Positions 45,940 to 54,315 of a DNA stretch of 64,000 nt are shown piece after piece; the stretch's first letter is position 1, and every line of letters begins with the position of its first letter. Both the position numbers and the translations under genes were made by a program. Where the stretch lies: assembly GCA_016714165.1 (NCBI GenBank), contig JADJNU010000001.1, positions 744,001-808,000 of the forward strand. Reading direction: 5' to 3'. The stretch is from Bdellovibrionales bacterium (lineage in GTDB: Bacteria > Bdellovibrionota > Bdellovibrionia > Bdellovibrionales > UBA1609). The notes below the pieces were generated by a model, which was not told the DNA's origin, made no database searches, and was given only the letters and a program-made list of their open reading frames with translations.

Positions 45940-46716
45940 TTATTCTCCCGTAAACCGGGCTGGTCGTTTTTCAATAAAGGCCCTAATCCCCTCACTGTGA
46001 TCCTTCAATTTAAAAGCCTCACCAAAAAGTTCGGCTTCGATTTTAAGCCCCTCGTACTGGCTCAGGTCATAACCCTCATGAATCGCGCGTTTTGCTAGTG
46101 CGAGAGCGCCAGGAGCTCGACTCGCAATTTTTTCAGCAATTTTCATCGTCTCTGAGAGCAATTTGCCTGCTTCTATGACCCTGGATACGATGCCCCATTC
46201 AAAGGCTTCCTGTGCGCTGTAAATGTCTCCGGTCAGCGTTATCATTCGAGCCCGACTCTTTCCTATGGACCGAGCCAAGCGTTGAGTGCCGCCATAGCCA
46301 GGAATCAGACCTAGCGTGACTTCGGGGAGTCCAAACCGCGCCTTTTCACTGGCAATGATGAAATCACAGGCCAGAGCCAACTCAAAACCACCACCCAAGG
46401 CAAACCCGTTCACCGCGGCGATTGTCGGCACTTTCAAAGTTTCAATTTTATTCATTATCGCCTGCCCATGTTGGGCCATTTTTAGGGCTTCCTCACCGGT
46501 CAGCTGTTCCATCTCCTTGATATCGGCGCCCGCAACGAAGGCCTTCTCGCCCTCACCGGTGATGATCAGACATCGTATTTCTTTAGGTAGATGATCCAGA
46601 AATTTTTCCAATTCATCAATGACCTGGCGATTGAGCGCATTCATGGCCTGAGGTCGATAAATATGAAGGACCCCCACGGCCCCTTGAGTTGAAAATTTGA
46701 GCGATTGAAATACCAT
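45940..46716 (-). CDS. Enoyl-CoA hydratase (crotonase family)
   Basis: 258 residues, the standard length. FVAGADIKEM is the oxyanion-hole segment, NGFALGGGFELALACDFIIASEKARFGLPEVTLGLIPGYGGTQRL carries the two catalytic glutamates (E in GGGFEL... and FGLPEVTL). It hydrates trans-2-enoyl-CoA to (S)-3-hydroxyacyl-CoA. Middle gene of the hbd-ech-icmF operon; the product of IcmF, butyryl-CoA, after oxidation by an ACAD would be its substrate as crotonyl-CoA, so the operon is a coherent short-chain degradative set. Confidence 0.96.
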   Translation of the reverse strand: MVFQSLKFSTQGAVGVLHIYRPQAMNALNRQVIDELEKFLDHLPKEIRCLIITGEGEKAFVAGADIKEMEQLTGEEALKMAQHGQAIMNKIETLKVPTIAAVNGFALGGGFELALACDFIIASEKARFGLPEVTLGLIPGYGGTQRLARSIGKSRARMITLTGDIYSAQEAFEWGIVSRVIEAGKLLSETMKIAEKIASRAPGALALAKRAIHEGYDLSQYEGLKIEAELFGEAFKLKDHSEGIRAFIEKRPARFTGE

Positions 46717-46777
46717 TTTATTACCTCGCGAATATGTTAAAAAGAGAAGAACTCCTTGGCCGGGGCATTGCTAGCGC

Positions 46778-47638
46778 TCACTGGTGAGAATTGTAGTGAT
46801 AAAAACCCCGACCCGATTTACGCCCCAACCAACCGGCCTCCACATATTTCACCAACAGCGGACAGGGACGATATTTAGAGTCCCCGAGACCTTCATGCAA
46901 CACTCTCATGATAGCCAAACAGGTATCAAGGCCAATAAAATCTGCCAGAGTCAAAGGCCCCATGGGCTGGTTCGTTCCGAGCTTCATCCCGTTATCTATA
47001 TCTTCAACCGAGGCAATTCCCTCGAGCAAAACATAAACTGCCTCATTGATCATAGGCATAAGAATCCGATTCACCGCAAATCCCGGCATATCTTTGGCTT
47101 CGAGCCAAGTCTTTCCGAGAAATTCCGCAAAGGCCCCGATCTTAGAAAACGTCTCATCTGAGGTTTGCAAACCTCTGATTCCCTCCACTAACACCATCAG
47201 CGGAACAGGATTCATAAAATGCATGCCCGCCACTTTTTCAGGCCGCTTCGTCGCCGAAGCTATTTTCGTGATTGAAATAGAGGACGTGTTTGTCGCCAAA
47301 CAGGTCTGAGGACCACAAATATCATCTAACTGTTTAAAGATTTTCGTCTTAATCTGAACATCTTCTGTGGCGGCCTCAATGACAAAATCACAGGCCTTCA
47401 AATCTCCCATTTGAACACTCGTTTTGATATGACTCAACACCTTGTGTTTTTCAGACTCTGTCATCTTCTCCTTCTTGATCAGGCGATCACAGCTTCCTGT
47501 GATCGCCTGAATTCCCTTATCAAGAGAGGACTGCGTCAAGTCGACCATCACGACTGGCACATGGTGCATAGCCACTACCTGGGCGATGCCATTTCCCATT
47601 TGACCAGCTCCAACAATTCCAACCATTTTAAATGACAC
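46778..47638 (-). CDS. hbd: 3-hydroxybutyryl-CoA dehydrogenase
   Basis: 286 residues. NAD-binding GAGQMGNGIAQ at the start, then LATNTSSISITKIA, GMHFMNPVPLMVLVEGIRG with the catalytic His (in GMHFMNP) and the C-terminal domain PGFAVNRILMPMINEA, GPLTLADFIGLDT. It oxidises 3-hydroxybutyryl-CoA to acetoacetyl-CoA with NAD(+). GTG start with GGGAGG 4-5 bases upstream; an ATG four codons later is an alternative. First gene of the hbd-ech-icmF operon, 61 bases before the hydratase. Confidence 0.96.
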   Translation of the reverse strand: MSFKMVGIVGAGQMGNGIAQVVAMHHVPVVMVDLTQSSLDKGIQAITGSCDRLIKKEKMTESEKHKVLSHIKTSVQMGDLKACDFVIEAATEDVQIKTKIFKQLDDICGPQTCLATNTSSISITKIASATKRPEKVAGMHFMNPVPLMVLVEGIRGLQTSDETFSKIGAFAEFLGKTWLEAKDMPGFAVNRILMPMINEAVYVLLEGIASVEDIDNGMKLGTNQPMGPLTLADFIGLDTCLAIMRVLHEGLGDSKYRPCPLLVKYVEAGWLGRKSGRGFYHYNSHQ

Positions 47639-47755
47639 AAATGCCTCCCTGTTCCAGAATCACTAATTAAACTCTTCTTATATCCCGAGAGCCGAACAGG
47701 GTCAAAAAAACGAATTTCTTTAAAAGATGGGAAATCATTATGTTGCGCAATGCAT

Positions 47756-48820
47756 TTAAGGAGAAATTTGACTGAAAGACTGAGCATTCAAGTGCCAAAC
47801 AAGGCGAACCATATCATTATTGACTTGGTTATGAGTGTCCTCAACGACTTTCGTTCCCATAATGTAGAACCTCGAATTTCTCTCTGAACTTTTCCAAACC
47901 CAAGCCAAAGACACTTCCCGCTGAGTTTGCCCGGCAAGCCTATCATTAGGATCAAAGTAGTCTCCCCGAAACAACAAGCCCCCCTGCGAGCTAAAATCAT
48001 ATCCCACATCGACATGAGCGCTCACAAATCCATTCCCTCTCTTCATTTCTTGCTCAACACTTCCCCAACTCCCCTCAATCAAATAGTTCCAGTTTCCTCT
48101 GAGGGCCTGTAAGTAAACTGTTCCCATTCGCCATTTGGCCCGAAGAGCGGGGTCAACGCCAGCCAATGAATCCCCGCTTGCCGATGTTGCCTCTGGCTTT
48201 GTTGTGCCTGTGCTGCCACTCACTCCCAAATTAAATCTCTTAACATCTATCCATCCCCAACTGGCCGTCACCCAAACTCGGGCGTCCCTATTGACCTGCC
48301 CTTCGCCATTGTGCACCGCCAATCTCGTGTAAAATCCCCGATTTTCCGTTGAATACCAAAACCCGTAATCCCTTAACCCAACGACTCGATTTCGGAAAAG
48401 AAGAGTCCGCGGCCATTCTAAATCTCCCTCCCTTCGAGATCCTTCCACCCCATACCCCAGAGGCAAAAGGCCAGCGCGAATTCTCCCATAGACTCCAGAG
48501 TACTCGCCGTAGGCCTCAATCAATCCAAATTCTTCGCTCTGTGAAGTTTCAAAATGAGCTGGAATATTGAGCAAAGAAAGAGATCCAAAATTAATATGAG
48601 CCCCAATGTTTGAATCCAGTCTCCATCTGAGTCCTACAAGACTGTTCTCCATGGAAAATTGTGCAAACTGACCTTCCTTTAAAAGAAATTCAGGTCGCAG
48701 AGTCAATTCATCGAGATCAAGCATCCCTAAATTCTCGGCAGAAGCCAAAGATACAAAGCCAAAAAAAATCATCCCAAGTATAAACCGAACAAGGATTCTC
48801 ACAACTGCCCCCATTCTCAT
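47756..48820 (-). CDS. Porin-like outer-membrane protein
   Basis: 354 residues from the ATG at 48820, one base after the plsC stop. Signal peptide VVRILVRFILGMIFFGFVSLASA, then porin-like strands (GSLSLLNIPAHF, FGLIEAYGEYSGVYGRIRAGLLPLGYGVEG, WGWIDVKRFNLGVSGSTG) and a hydrophobic C-terminus. The family is unassigned; the layout recalls general or phosphate-type porins. Follows plsC so closely that both are cotranscribed and translationally coupled. Confidence 0.65.
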   Translation of the reverse strand: MRMGAVVRILVRFILGMIFFGFVSLASAENLGMLDLDELTLRPEFLLKEGQFAQFSMENSLVGLRWRLDSNIGAHINFGSLSLLNIPAHFETSQSEEFGLIEAYGEYSGVYGRIRAGLLPLGYGVEGSRREGDLEWPRTLLFRNRVVGLRDYGFWYSTENRGFYTRLAVHNGEGQVNRDARVWVTASWGWIDVKRFNLGVSGSTGTTKPEATSASGDSLAGVDPALRAKWRMGTVYLQALRGNWNYLIEGSWGSVEQEMKRGNGFVSAHVDVGYDFSSQGGLLFRGDYFDPNDRLAGQTQREVSLAWVWKSSERNSRFYIMGTKVVEDTHNQVNNDMVRLVWHLNAQSFSQISP

Positions 48821-48821
48821 G

Positions 48822-49616
48822 CTAACCCAATTCCGCTCGCAGCTTTTCAAAAGCCTCTGTCATCGATCGGAAAGCCTGATCCTGAAGCTGAGCTCGATCC
48901 CCAATCTTTAGCCCCTTTGTAGAAATGGGAGGGAGCACTTCGACAACCAATCTATTTCTCCACCTTCCGCAGGCCGGCAAAATTTGACCCTTTGGCTGAA
49001 TACGCCAGGCCCCATAGATCAAGACTGGGACAACGAGGCACTGCGCCTCAATGGCAAAAATAAACGGACCCGACTTAAAAGGAAAAATGCGACTCCCATC
49101 TTTTCTGGTTCCCTCCGGAGCCAAAAAGAAACACTCTCCATTTTTGATTCGAGGAATCGACTCAGAGTAGACTTTGAAGACTTCTTCGCGATTGGATCGC
49201 GTGATAGGCAAAACTCCCATGCTACGCAAAATAGAACCAAAAACTGGAATCTTAAAAAGTTCAATTTTGGCCCCCCAACGAACAGAGCCTCGCAGAACTG
49301 AATTCACAACAGGAATATCAAAATTACTGGTGTGATTGAACAGACAAACAGAGCCAGGCTGTCCCGGCAATGGAAAGAAAGATCCCCCTCGCAACTCCAC
49401 TTCCACTCCAAAAAGGAATACGCAAACAGCTCCCCAGGTTCGATAGAAAAAATCTCGCAAACTCTGACTGGAAAAAATCATGAGCACAATAATCGCCACA
49501 CAACCATATCCGAAAGTCCATAGAAACGCAAAAATCGTCCCGAATAAGGATCGCACGTAACTGAGCAAGACTAAGGGAATAGGTTCGCTCAAACTGTCTT
49601 CCAAATGCAACTCCAA
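48822..49616 (-). CDS. plsC: 1-acyl-sn-glycerol-3-phosphate acyltransferase
   Basis: 264 residues. Motif I NHTSNFD (HX4D), motif II around KIELFKIPVFGSIL, motif III FFLAPEGTR and motif IV VPVLIYG of the PlsC acyltransferases, after an N-terminal transmembrane stretch (TIFAFLWTFGYGCVAIIVLMIF). It acylates lysophosphatidate at the inner membrane to make phosphatidate. Membrane lipid supply fits the neighbouring psd further left. Start uncertain; no strong ribosome site. Confidence 0.92.
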   Translation of the reverse strand: MELHLEDSLSEPIPLVLLSYVRSLFGTIFAFLWTFGYGCVAIIVLMIFSSQSLRDFFYRTWGAVCVFLFGVEVELRGGSFFPLPGQPGSVCLFNHTSNFDIPVVNSVLRGSVRWGAKIELFKIPVFGSILRSMGVLPITRSNREEVFKVYSESIPRIKNGECFFLAPEGTRKDGSRIFPFKSGPFIFAIEAQCLVVPVLIYGAWRIQPKGQILPACGRWRNRLVVEVLPPISTKGLKIGDRAQLQDQAFRSMTEAFEKLRAELG

Positions 49617-49653
49617 GCTTGAATCAACAGGTCAACCCTGCCAGACAAAACTC

Positions 49654-50763
49654 TCACGCGTTTTTCGACTTTTCAAGAAAGCCTAAAACTCGACGTCGAG
49701 CAAACTCTTTTTGGCGCAACTTATACTGATCGTGAGCAGAAGGTCCACTTAAATTTTGCAGATAAGTGCCGTAATCGAGGATTTGAATTTCGTAGGGATA
49801 AAAGAAACTCAACTGCCTAGGCTTTCCGCCTTCAGAAATTTCGATGCGTATGAGTCGACGGGTAATAAACTTCAAGAAGCGATAGTTCCCACTCGAGAAC
49901 ATGTTTAATTTTTTTCTATATTCAGCGTGACGGCCTGGCTCTTCCAGCTTGGCGGCAAGTCTTCTGTCTATTTCCTCCAAAGAGGAATCGCTCCCCTTCG
50001 ACAAAGTCTCCATTGTCTCAAAAAAAAGATTGAGGGGATAGAGCGTGTTGTTTGACTCTTCAGAAATACCATGTGCAAAGTTCACCAAGTTATTGTCGCT
50101 CAAAAATCTCAAAACTCGAAACGCATCGAACAAATGGCGCGTGACAAAACGAGCTCCTAATTTGTCCAATATCGTAAAGGCAATCGCTCCTGGCTTTGCC
50201 AATAGTTTATTAACTGCAGAATCAAAGCTCTTGAATGATTTCACAACAAACTTATCAAGGCGGATGCGGTCAGAGTCACTTGAGCTGCCAAGCCATACGC
50301 CGCTCACTGGATCTCGATGGACATAATTCTGAAGAGGAGAAAGTATCTGTTCCTGAATTTCCTTTGAGAATTGAGCAAACAAATCATTCTCTAAGTGTAC
50401 CAGGACATGCATGACTCTCAAGATTGCGCAAGCCCAACCCTGGACCGAATTGTGTTGGATGTTTCGGGTGGAAGCATAAATAAGGAGATAAGATAGATCT
50501 TTCAGTTGATTTGGATCACTCAGCATTTCAGGGATTTGTTCATCATCCCTCAAAAGATAGGTGCGAAGATAATTGAGCGCCCTCCTATAGTATTTCCAAA
50601 GATTATCTAGATGGACTTCGTTGTTCATATCATAACCGTAAGTCAATATGAATCGCCTGGCCTCTTCAACATTGGAAATATTGAGGGTTTGAATCTCAAG
50701 CGCAGGAACTCCGCCTACGAGCGTTTGAAACATACTATGGTCGAAACGAAAATTAATGCTCAT
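49654..50763 (-). CDS. Conserved hypothetical with RelA/SpoT-like synthetase resemblance
   Basis: 369 residues from the ATG at 50763 (an upstream TTG at 50799 lies against the terminator of the preceding gene). Helical N-terminal part with IRLDKFVVKSFKSF, then a stretch that parallels the (p)ppGpp synthetase fold: AFTILDKLGARFVTRHLFDAFRVL, compared with the I-x-D-x-L-A-x-R and D-x-Y-x-x-L pattern, and a late FYPYEIQILDYG with H-D-Q-Y-K, like the E-x-Q-I strand and its following H-x-x-Y-K. The family is known to me as a delta-proteobacterial conserved hypothetical. The canonical R-D-Y-I-x-x-P-K block is not seen, so activity is doubtful. This is a weak structural analogy. Confidence 0.55.
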   Translation of the reverse strand: MSINFRFDHSMFQTLVGGVPALEIQTLNISNVEEARRFILTYGYDMNNEVHLDNLWKYYRRALNYLRTYLLRDDEQIPEMLSDPNQLKDLSYLLIYASTRNIQHNSVQGWACAILRVMHVLVHLENDLFAQFSKEIQEQILSPLQNYVHRDPVSGVWLGSSSDSDRIRLDKFVVKSFKSFDSAVNKLLAKPGAIAFTILDKLGARFVTRHLFDAFRVLRFLSDNNLVNFAHGISEESNNTLYPLNLFFETMETLSKGSDSSLEEIDRRLAAKLEEPGRHAEYRKKLNMFSSGNYRFLKFITRRLIRIEISEGGKPRQLSFFYPYEIQILDYGTYLQNLSGPSAHDQYKLRQKEFARRRVLGFLEKSKNA

Positions 50764-50800
50764 TCCGTGCACGCTATAATTGGATATCCACTGAAGCAAT

Positions 50801-50846
50801 AAAAAACCCTCGGAGAAATTGGATATTTTCTATCCGTCTCCGAGGG
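50801..50846 (-). terminator. Strong intrinsic terminator after the lipoprotein gene
   Basis: On the minus strand CCCTCGGAGA / TCTCCGAGGG, a 10-bp perfect stem, with an inner GGATA/TATCC stem in the loop, followed by six T (plus-strand AAAAAA 50801-50806). It ends transcripts from the lipoprotein gene at 50889. Confidence 0.9.
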
Positions 50847-50888
50847 CCAGGGGTTGGGGGAGGAACAGGGACATCTCTACATCAAATC

Positions 50889-51584
50889 TCAATTACATTT
50901 AAAAAAACCACAGGTTGCCACAGAAAAGTTTCCGATGGTACCCTCAGCTCCAGGAGTCGCGCCATCCCAGTAGCGTGCATTATCAAATTTCACAACTCCT
51001 TGAAAATTATCTTTGCCAATAGTGCCCTCAAGTTTAATACTTCCGTAGGAATCGCTAAAGGTAATGACAGCTCTCGTCCCTTCGACGTATCCATCCGCAG
51101 AGCCGCGAATATGGATGGGATATTCAGGTATGAGATTTCCTGAAGCATCTGTTTTTCCCGCAAAACTATCCCATATCGAAATTCTAATTTCAGAAACATC
51201 TCGACGAATGCGCTGGTTGGAAGGTCCTGTTGTAAACGAAGCCTCCGTCTCAACATAACCCCAAAATCGAACTCCTGTGCTCTGTCCAGACCGGCCGCTC
51301 ACTGTCCCCAGCTCTTTTGGATCTATTGAAGCAGAAACCAAATAATAGATCGCATCCTGAAAGGCATTTTCAGGACTTCCAGTCATCTCTCCCCAGGATG
51401 TTCCAGAAGATGGACTGTATTTAATGGGCTGACCATTTTGATCCGTCGCTCCTCGATCCGTAATCTCACTCGGACCTCGCGCATTACGACCCACTCTAAT
51501 TTGCTGACGCTTGTCCTTTTTTGCACATCCAGATGCCACAGCGGCCACAATGAAAGCCAAAATAATTTTTTTAAAGAATCTCAT
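50889..51584 (-). CDS. Exported lipoprotein, unknown function
   Basis: 231 residues. Signal RFFKKIILAFIVAAVASGC with lipobox ASGC, then a basic, disordered linker (AKKDKRQQIRVGRNARG) and a beta-rich domain (FWGYVETEASFTTG, AVITFSDSYGSIKLEGTIG) ending in two Cys (ATCGFFKC). Monocistronic, with its own strong terminator. No recognised domain; surface-anchored. Confidence 0.75.
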   Translation of the reverse strand: MRFFKKIILAFIVAAVASGCAKKDKRQQIRVGRNARGPSEITDRGATDQNGQPIKYSPSSGTSWGEMTGSPENAFQDAIYYLVSASIDPKELGTVSGRSGQSTGVRFWGYVETEASFTTGPSNQRIRRDVSEIRISIWDSFAGKTDASGNLIPEYPIHIRGSADGYVEGTRAVITFSDSYGSIKLEGTIGKDNFQGVVKFDNARYWDGATPGAEGTIGNFSVATCGFFKCN

Positions 51585-51856
51585 TTTTCACTCCATCAAC
51601 CCATGTTCTCGGGTTAACACAGCTTCTATAAAGGCAAGGTCGGTGCCGGCCAAATCGCTCTCTTTCTCTGATAATTTTGAGCTGAGCCGAGCATGGGGTC
51701 ACGAAAAGGGGACTAACTCCTTTTTCGTCCAACAACTGATCAAATTCTACACACTGTCTGGCCGCAGCGGCCTGTCACCAAAGACCGCCTCTTTGAGCTG
51801 GCCAATCGGCACAGAGATAATGTTAACTAATTGATAATACTTATATATTATCTATT

Positions 51857-53044
51857 TTAGTAAAAGGTGCGATTTGTTTTGGCGATGTTGAGGTAGGGTT
51901 GGGTTGGTGCAAATCGCTTTCCATAGCGAGTTGCATAAAGCTCTAATTCCTGGACCACATAGGACGAACCAAGAGAGTCCGCATAGCGCAAAAGACCTCC
52001 ACGGAAAGGAGGAAATCCCGTGCCCATAATCATCGCCAAATCCACATTCTCTGGTTTCTCGACGATTCGATCTTCTATCAGAGCAAGGGCAGCCTCGTTG
52101 ATCATGACAAACAGGCCACGTTCAATCACTTCTTGGCTCTCCAGTTTATCCGTTGGAGGCGGCAATCCCAACACCTGATAGATCGACTTATCTACTTCGA
52201 TTTCTTTTCCCCTTTCATCGTACCGATAAAACCCTAAGCCACCCTTACGTCCCAGTCGTTTTGATTCCTCAATTTTTTGAACGAGCTTCGAGGCCTCGAT
52301 ACGATCTCCAAACGACTGCTTAAAAATTTTTAATACCTTCATTCCCACGTCGAGCCCCACTTCGTCCATCAAACGACAAGGCCACATGGGCATTCCAAAC
52401 TCATGCGTGAAAATGCGGTCCAATTTCTCAACGGACATCCCATCTTCAAGTAGAAAGAGAGCTTCGCTCATCCATGGCAGCAAAAGTCTATTGACGAGAA
52501 AACCGGGACCATCTTTTACGACAACCGGCATCTTCCCCAAAGTTTTAGACAACTCAAAAATAGTTGCAACGGCCTCATCACTTGTTTTTTGACCGCGTAT
52601 GACTTCCACCAATGGCATCTTGTCGACAGGATTAAAAAAATGCATCCCGACAAAGTTTTCGGGATGAGGAAGATCAGCCCCCATCTCACTGACACTCAAT
52701 GAACTGGTGTTGGTTGCCAAAATCACATCGGACCGACAGTGCTGAGCAGTTTCGGCCAAAACTCTTTTCTTAATTCCCATATCCTCAACGATTGCCTCGA
52801 CGACAACGTCCATGTTCTTGAAACCTGAATAATCTAAGGTGCCGCTGATAAATCCCATCTTCTTTTCGAATTCATATTTATCCATTCTCCTCCGCTCCAT
52901 TCGCTTCTTCCAAATGTCGCGGGCCTGTTTAAATCCTCGAGAGATCGCATCGTGATTCACATCTTTCATATGAACTTCAATGTCTTTATCCGCAGCAACT
53001 TGAGCTATTCCTCCGCCCATGACCCCAGCTCCAAGGACGGCCAT
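51857..53044 (-). CDS. 3-hydroxyacyl-CoA dehydrogenase part of a split FadJ-type enzyme
   Basis: 395 residues: NAD-binding GAGVMGGGIAQVAADK, LATNTSSLSVSEM, VGMHFFNPVDKMPLVEVIRG, VNRLLLPWMSEALFLLEDG and a second C-terminal helical domain (EALFVMINEAAL...), as in FadJ/FadB. Its ATG lies within GTAAAAAAAATGG; AAGG, 8 bases before, could give some internal initiation. It is normally the C-terminal half of a fused protein. In the other frame the upstream gene continues directly to this frame as QTGVAQSIKGSKVKKMAVLGAG, so a one-base loss near 53087 split the gene. Oxidises 3-hydroxyacyl-CoA with NAD(+). Confidence 0.9.
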   Translation of the reverse strand: MAVLGAGVMGGGIAQVAADKDIEVHMKDVNHDAISRGFKQARDIWKKRMERRRMDKYEFEKKMGFISGTLDYSGFKNMDVVVEAIVEDMGIKKRVLAETAQHCRSDVILATNTSSLSVSEMGADLPHPENFVGMHFFNPVDKMPLVEVIRGQKTSDEAVATIFELSKTLGKMPVVVKDGPGFLVNRLLLPWMSEALFLLEDGMSVEKLDRIFTHEFGMPMWPCRLMDEVGLDVGMKVLKIFKQSFGDRIEASKLVQKIEESKRLGRKGGLGFYRYDERGKEIEVDKSIYQVLGLPPPTDKLESQEVIERGLFVMINEAALALIEDRIVEKPENVDLAMIMGTGFPPFRGGLLRYADSLGSSYVVQELELYATRYGKRFAPTQPYLNIAKTNRTFY

Positions 53045-53049
53045 TTTTT

Positions 53050-53997
53050 TTACCTTGCTGCCCTTGATCGATTGTGCAACCCCCGTCTGCTTTTGATCCC
53101 TTCGGTCATGTAATAAAGTTCAATCAGATTTTTGGAAATGCTGGTGACCGCAACATCACAGAAACCCTCCGCCTCAATTTTGAGTGCCCTGTCCCGGTCC
53201 GCCAGTCCGTAAGTTCTTTTGATAATTTCGAGGGCCTTCAAAGGAGCAGGATAAAAACCCTTTGTCTGTTGTAGCAACAGTTTTTTTGCTTGACGAAATA
53301 CAACCGACTTAAGAGGACCGTTCAGCAGGTAATCAACGGAACCGCAGGATCGAAAGCTTTTCAGGCGCTTTCCTTTTTTCCCCTCGACAATTTCTTGAGC
53401 TAAAGCTTCTGCCCTCTGCAAAAGCTCAGATGGGGCCACCACTTCGTCGACAAGACCAATTTTCCTGGCCTTTCCGGCATCCACTGACTTTCCAGCAAGA
53501 ATGATATCTAAGGCGGCCTGAAGTCCCACAATTCTTGGCATGCGAACACATCCGCCAAAACCGGGCAAAATCCCCAACTGAACTTCGGGGAGTCCAATCT
53601 TAGTTGATTTATCATCGGTTGCAATTCGATAGTCACAGGCCATGATCAGTTCACAGCCTCCTCCCATACAGGCGCCATGCACTGCCGCTATAACAGGGAT
53701 CTTCAGATCCTCAAGTTGATTGAACAACTTGTGGGCCGGCCCCAATTTCTCCATGAAGGCTTCACGCGTGGACAGTTTCTTGATTTCATCGATATCGGCA
53801 CCAGCAATAAAAATATTCGGTTTTTTTGAAATCAAAATGACGGCTTTGAAAGAGGAATTCTGAATTTCTTCAACTAACTCTTTAAAACGAGCCATGATGG
53901 GGGTAGAAAGTTTATTTACCTTTTCTCCCGCTAAGTCCCATTCAATAATCGCAACAGAATTCTTGGGAACAATTCTTAGACTTTCTTGAATACTCAT
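53050..53997 (-). CDS. Enoyl-CoA hydratase part of a split FadJ-type enzyme
   Basis: 315 residues from the ATG at 53997, 10 bases after AAGGGGAG. Crotonase domain: FIAGADIDEIKKL, HGACMGGGCELIMACDYRIATDD, IGLPEVQLGILPGFGGCVRMPR, the FadJ-type extension to YYMTEGIKS, then 11 residues of frame-shifted end (RRGLHNRSRAAR). Changing GATCAAAAGCAG to GATCAAAAAGCAG restores TEGIKKQTGV. The complete enzyme would be about 715 residues. The trifunctional alpha subunit runs both hydration and dehydrogenation of medium/long chains. As read, two separate proteins may form. Confidence 0.9.
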   Translation of the reverse strand: MSIQESLRIVPKNSVAIIEWDLAGEKVNKLSTPIMARFKELVEEIQNSSFKAVILISKKPNIFIAGADIDEIKKLSTREAFMEKLGPAHKLFNQLEDLKIPVIAAVHGACMGGGCELIMACDYRIATDDKSTKIGLPEVQLGILPGFGGCVRMPRIVGLQAALDIILAGKSVDAGKARKIGLVDEVVAPSELLQRAEALAQEIVEGKKGKRLKSFRSCGSVDYLLNGPLKSVVFRQAKKLLLQQTKGFYPAPLKALEIIKRTYGLADRDRALKIEAEGFCDVAVTSISKNLIELYYMTEGIKSRRGLHNRSRAAR

Positions 53998-54105
53998 AAA
54001 AACAAGTCTCCCCTTGGCAAATTCACACAACATGAAACTCGCAACACTCGTGATCAAAAGGTGCCCTGGATGCCCAATTGATGTCAACTTAGGGAGGGCA
54101 AAACT

Positions 54106-54294
54106 TTGACCAATGTGACGCGTCAAACGCTAGTAGAAAGAGGATTTTTTTCATTTTTAAATGCCCTCGGAAAACTGAGGGAGCCAAGATTCCATACCGG
54201 TGGGATGTTCCGTAAAAATCCCATCTCGCAGTTGGGCGGCCATTTGGCTTTACCAGGGTTTGAGAACAAGGTTGAAGGAGCTTTTCTAGCCTAA
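54106..54294 (+). CDS. Possible 62-residue basic protein before maeB
   Basis: TTG at 54106 with an excellent AGGGAGGG 7 bases upstream; the product (RGFFSFLNALGKLREPRFHTGG and on) is basic, has no domain and would end 22 bases before the maeB start. The good ribosome site is the main support. It may be a leader peptide for maeB or a chance match in a divergent promoter region. Confidence 0.35.
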   Translation: MTNVTRQTLVERGFFSFLNALGKLREPRFHTGGMFRKNPISQLGGHLALPGFENKVEGAFLA

Positions 54295-54315
54295 ATAGCG
54301 GGGAGATAATTTCGC

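Noticed and set aside
53050..53100. Programmed -1 frameshift in the FadJ-type gene
   Set aside because: The A-run has only four A in the wrong phase for a standard X-XXY-YYZ slip site; an indel is more likely.
54000..54126. Extended N-terminus of the FadJ-type hydratase from 54126
   Set aside because: The ATG at 53997 has a strong AAGGGGAG; the extra 43 residues do not match the family.
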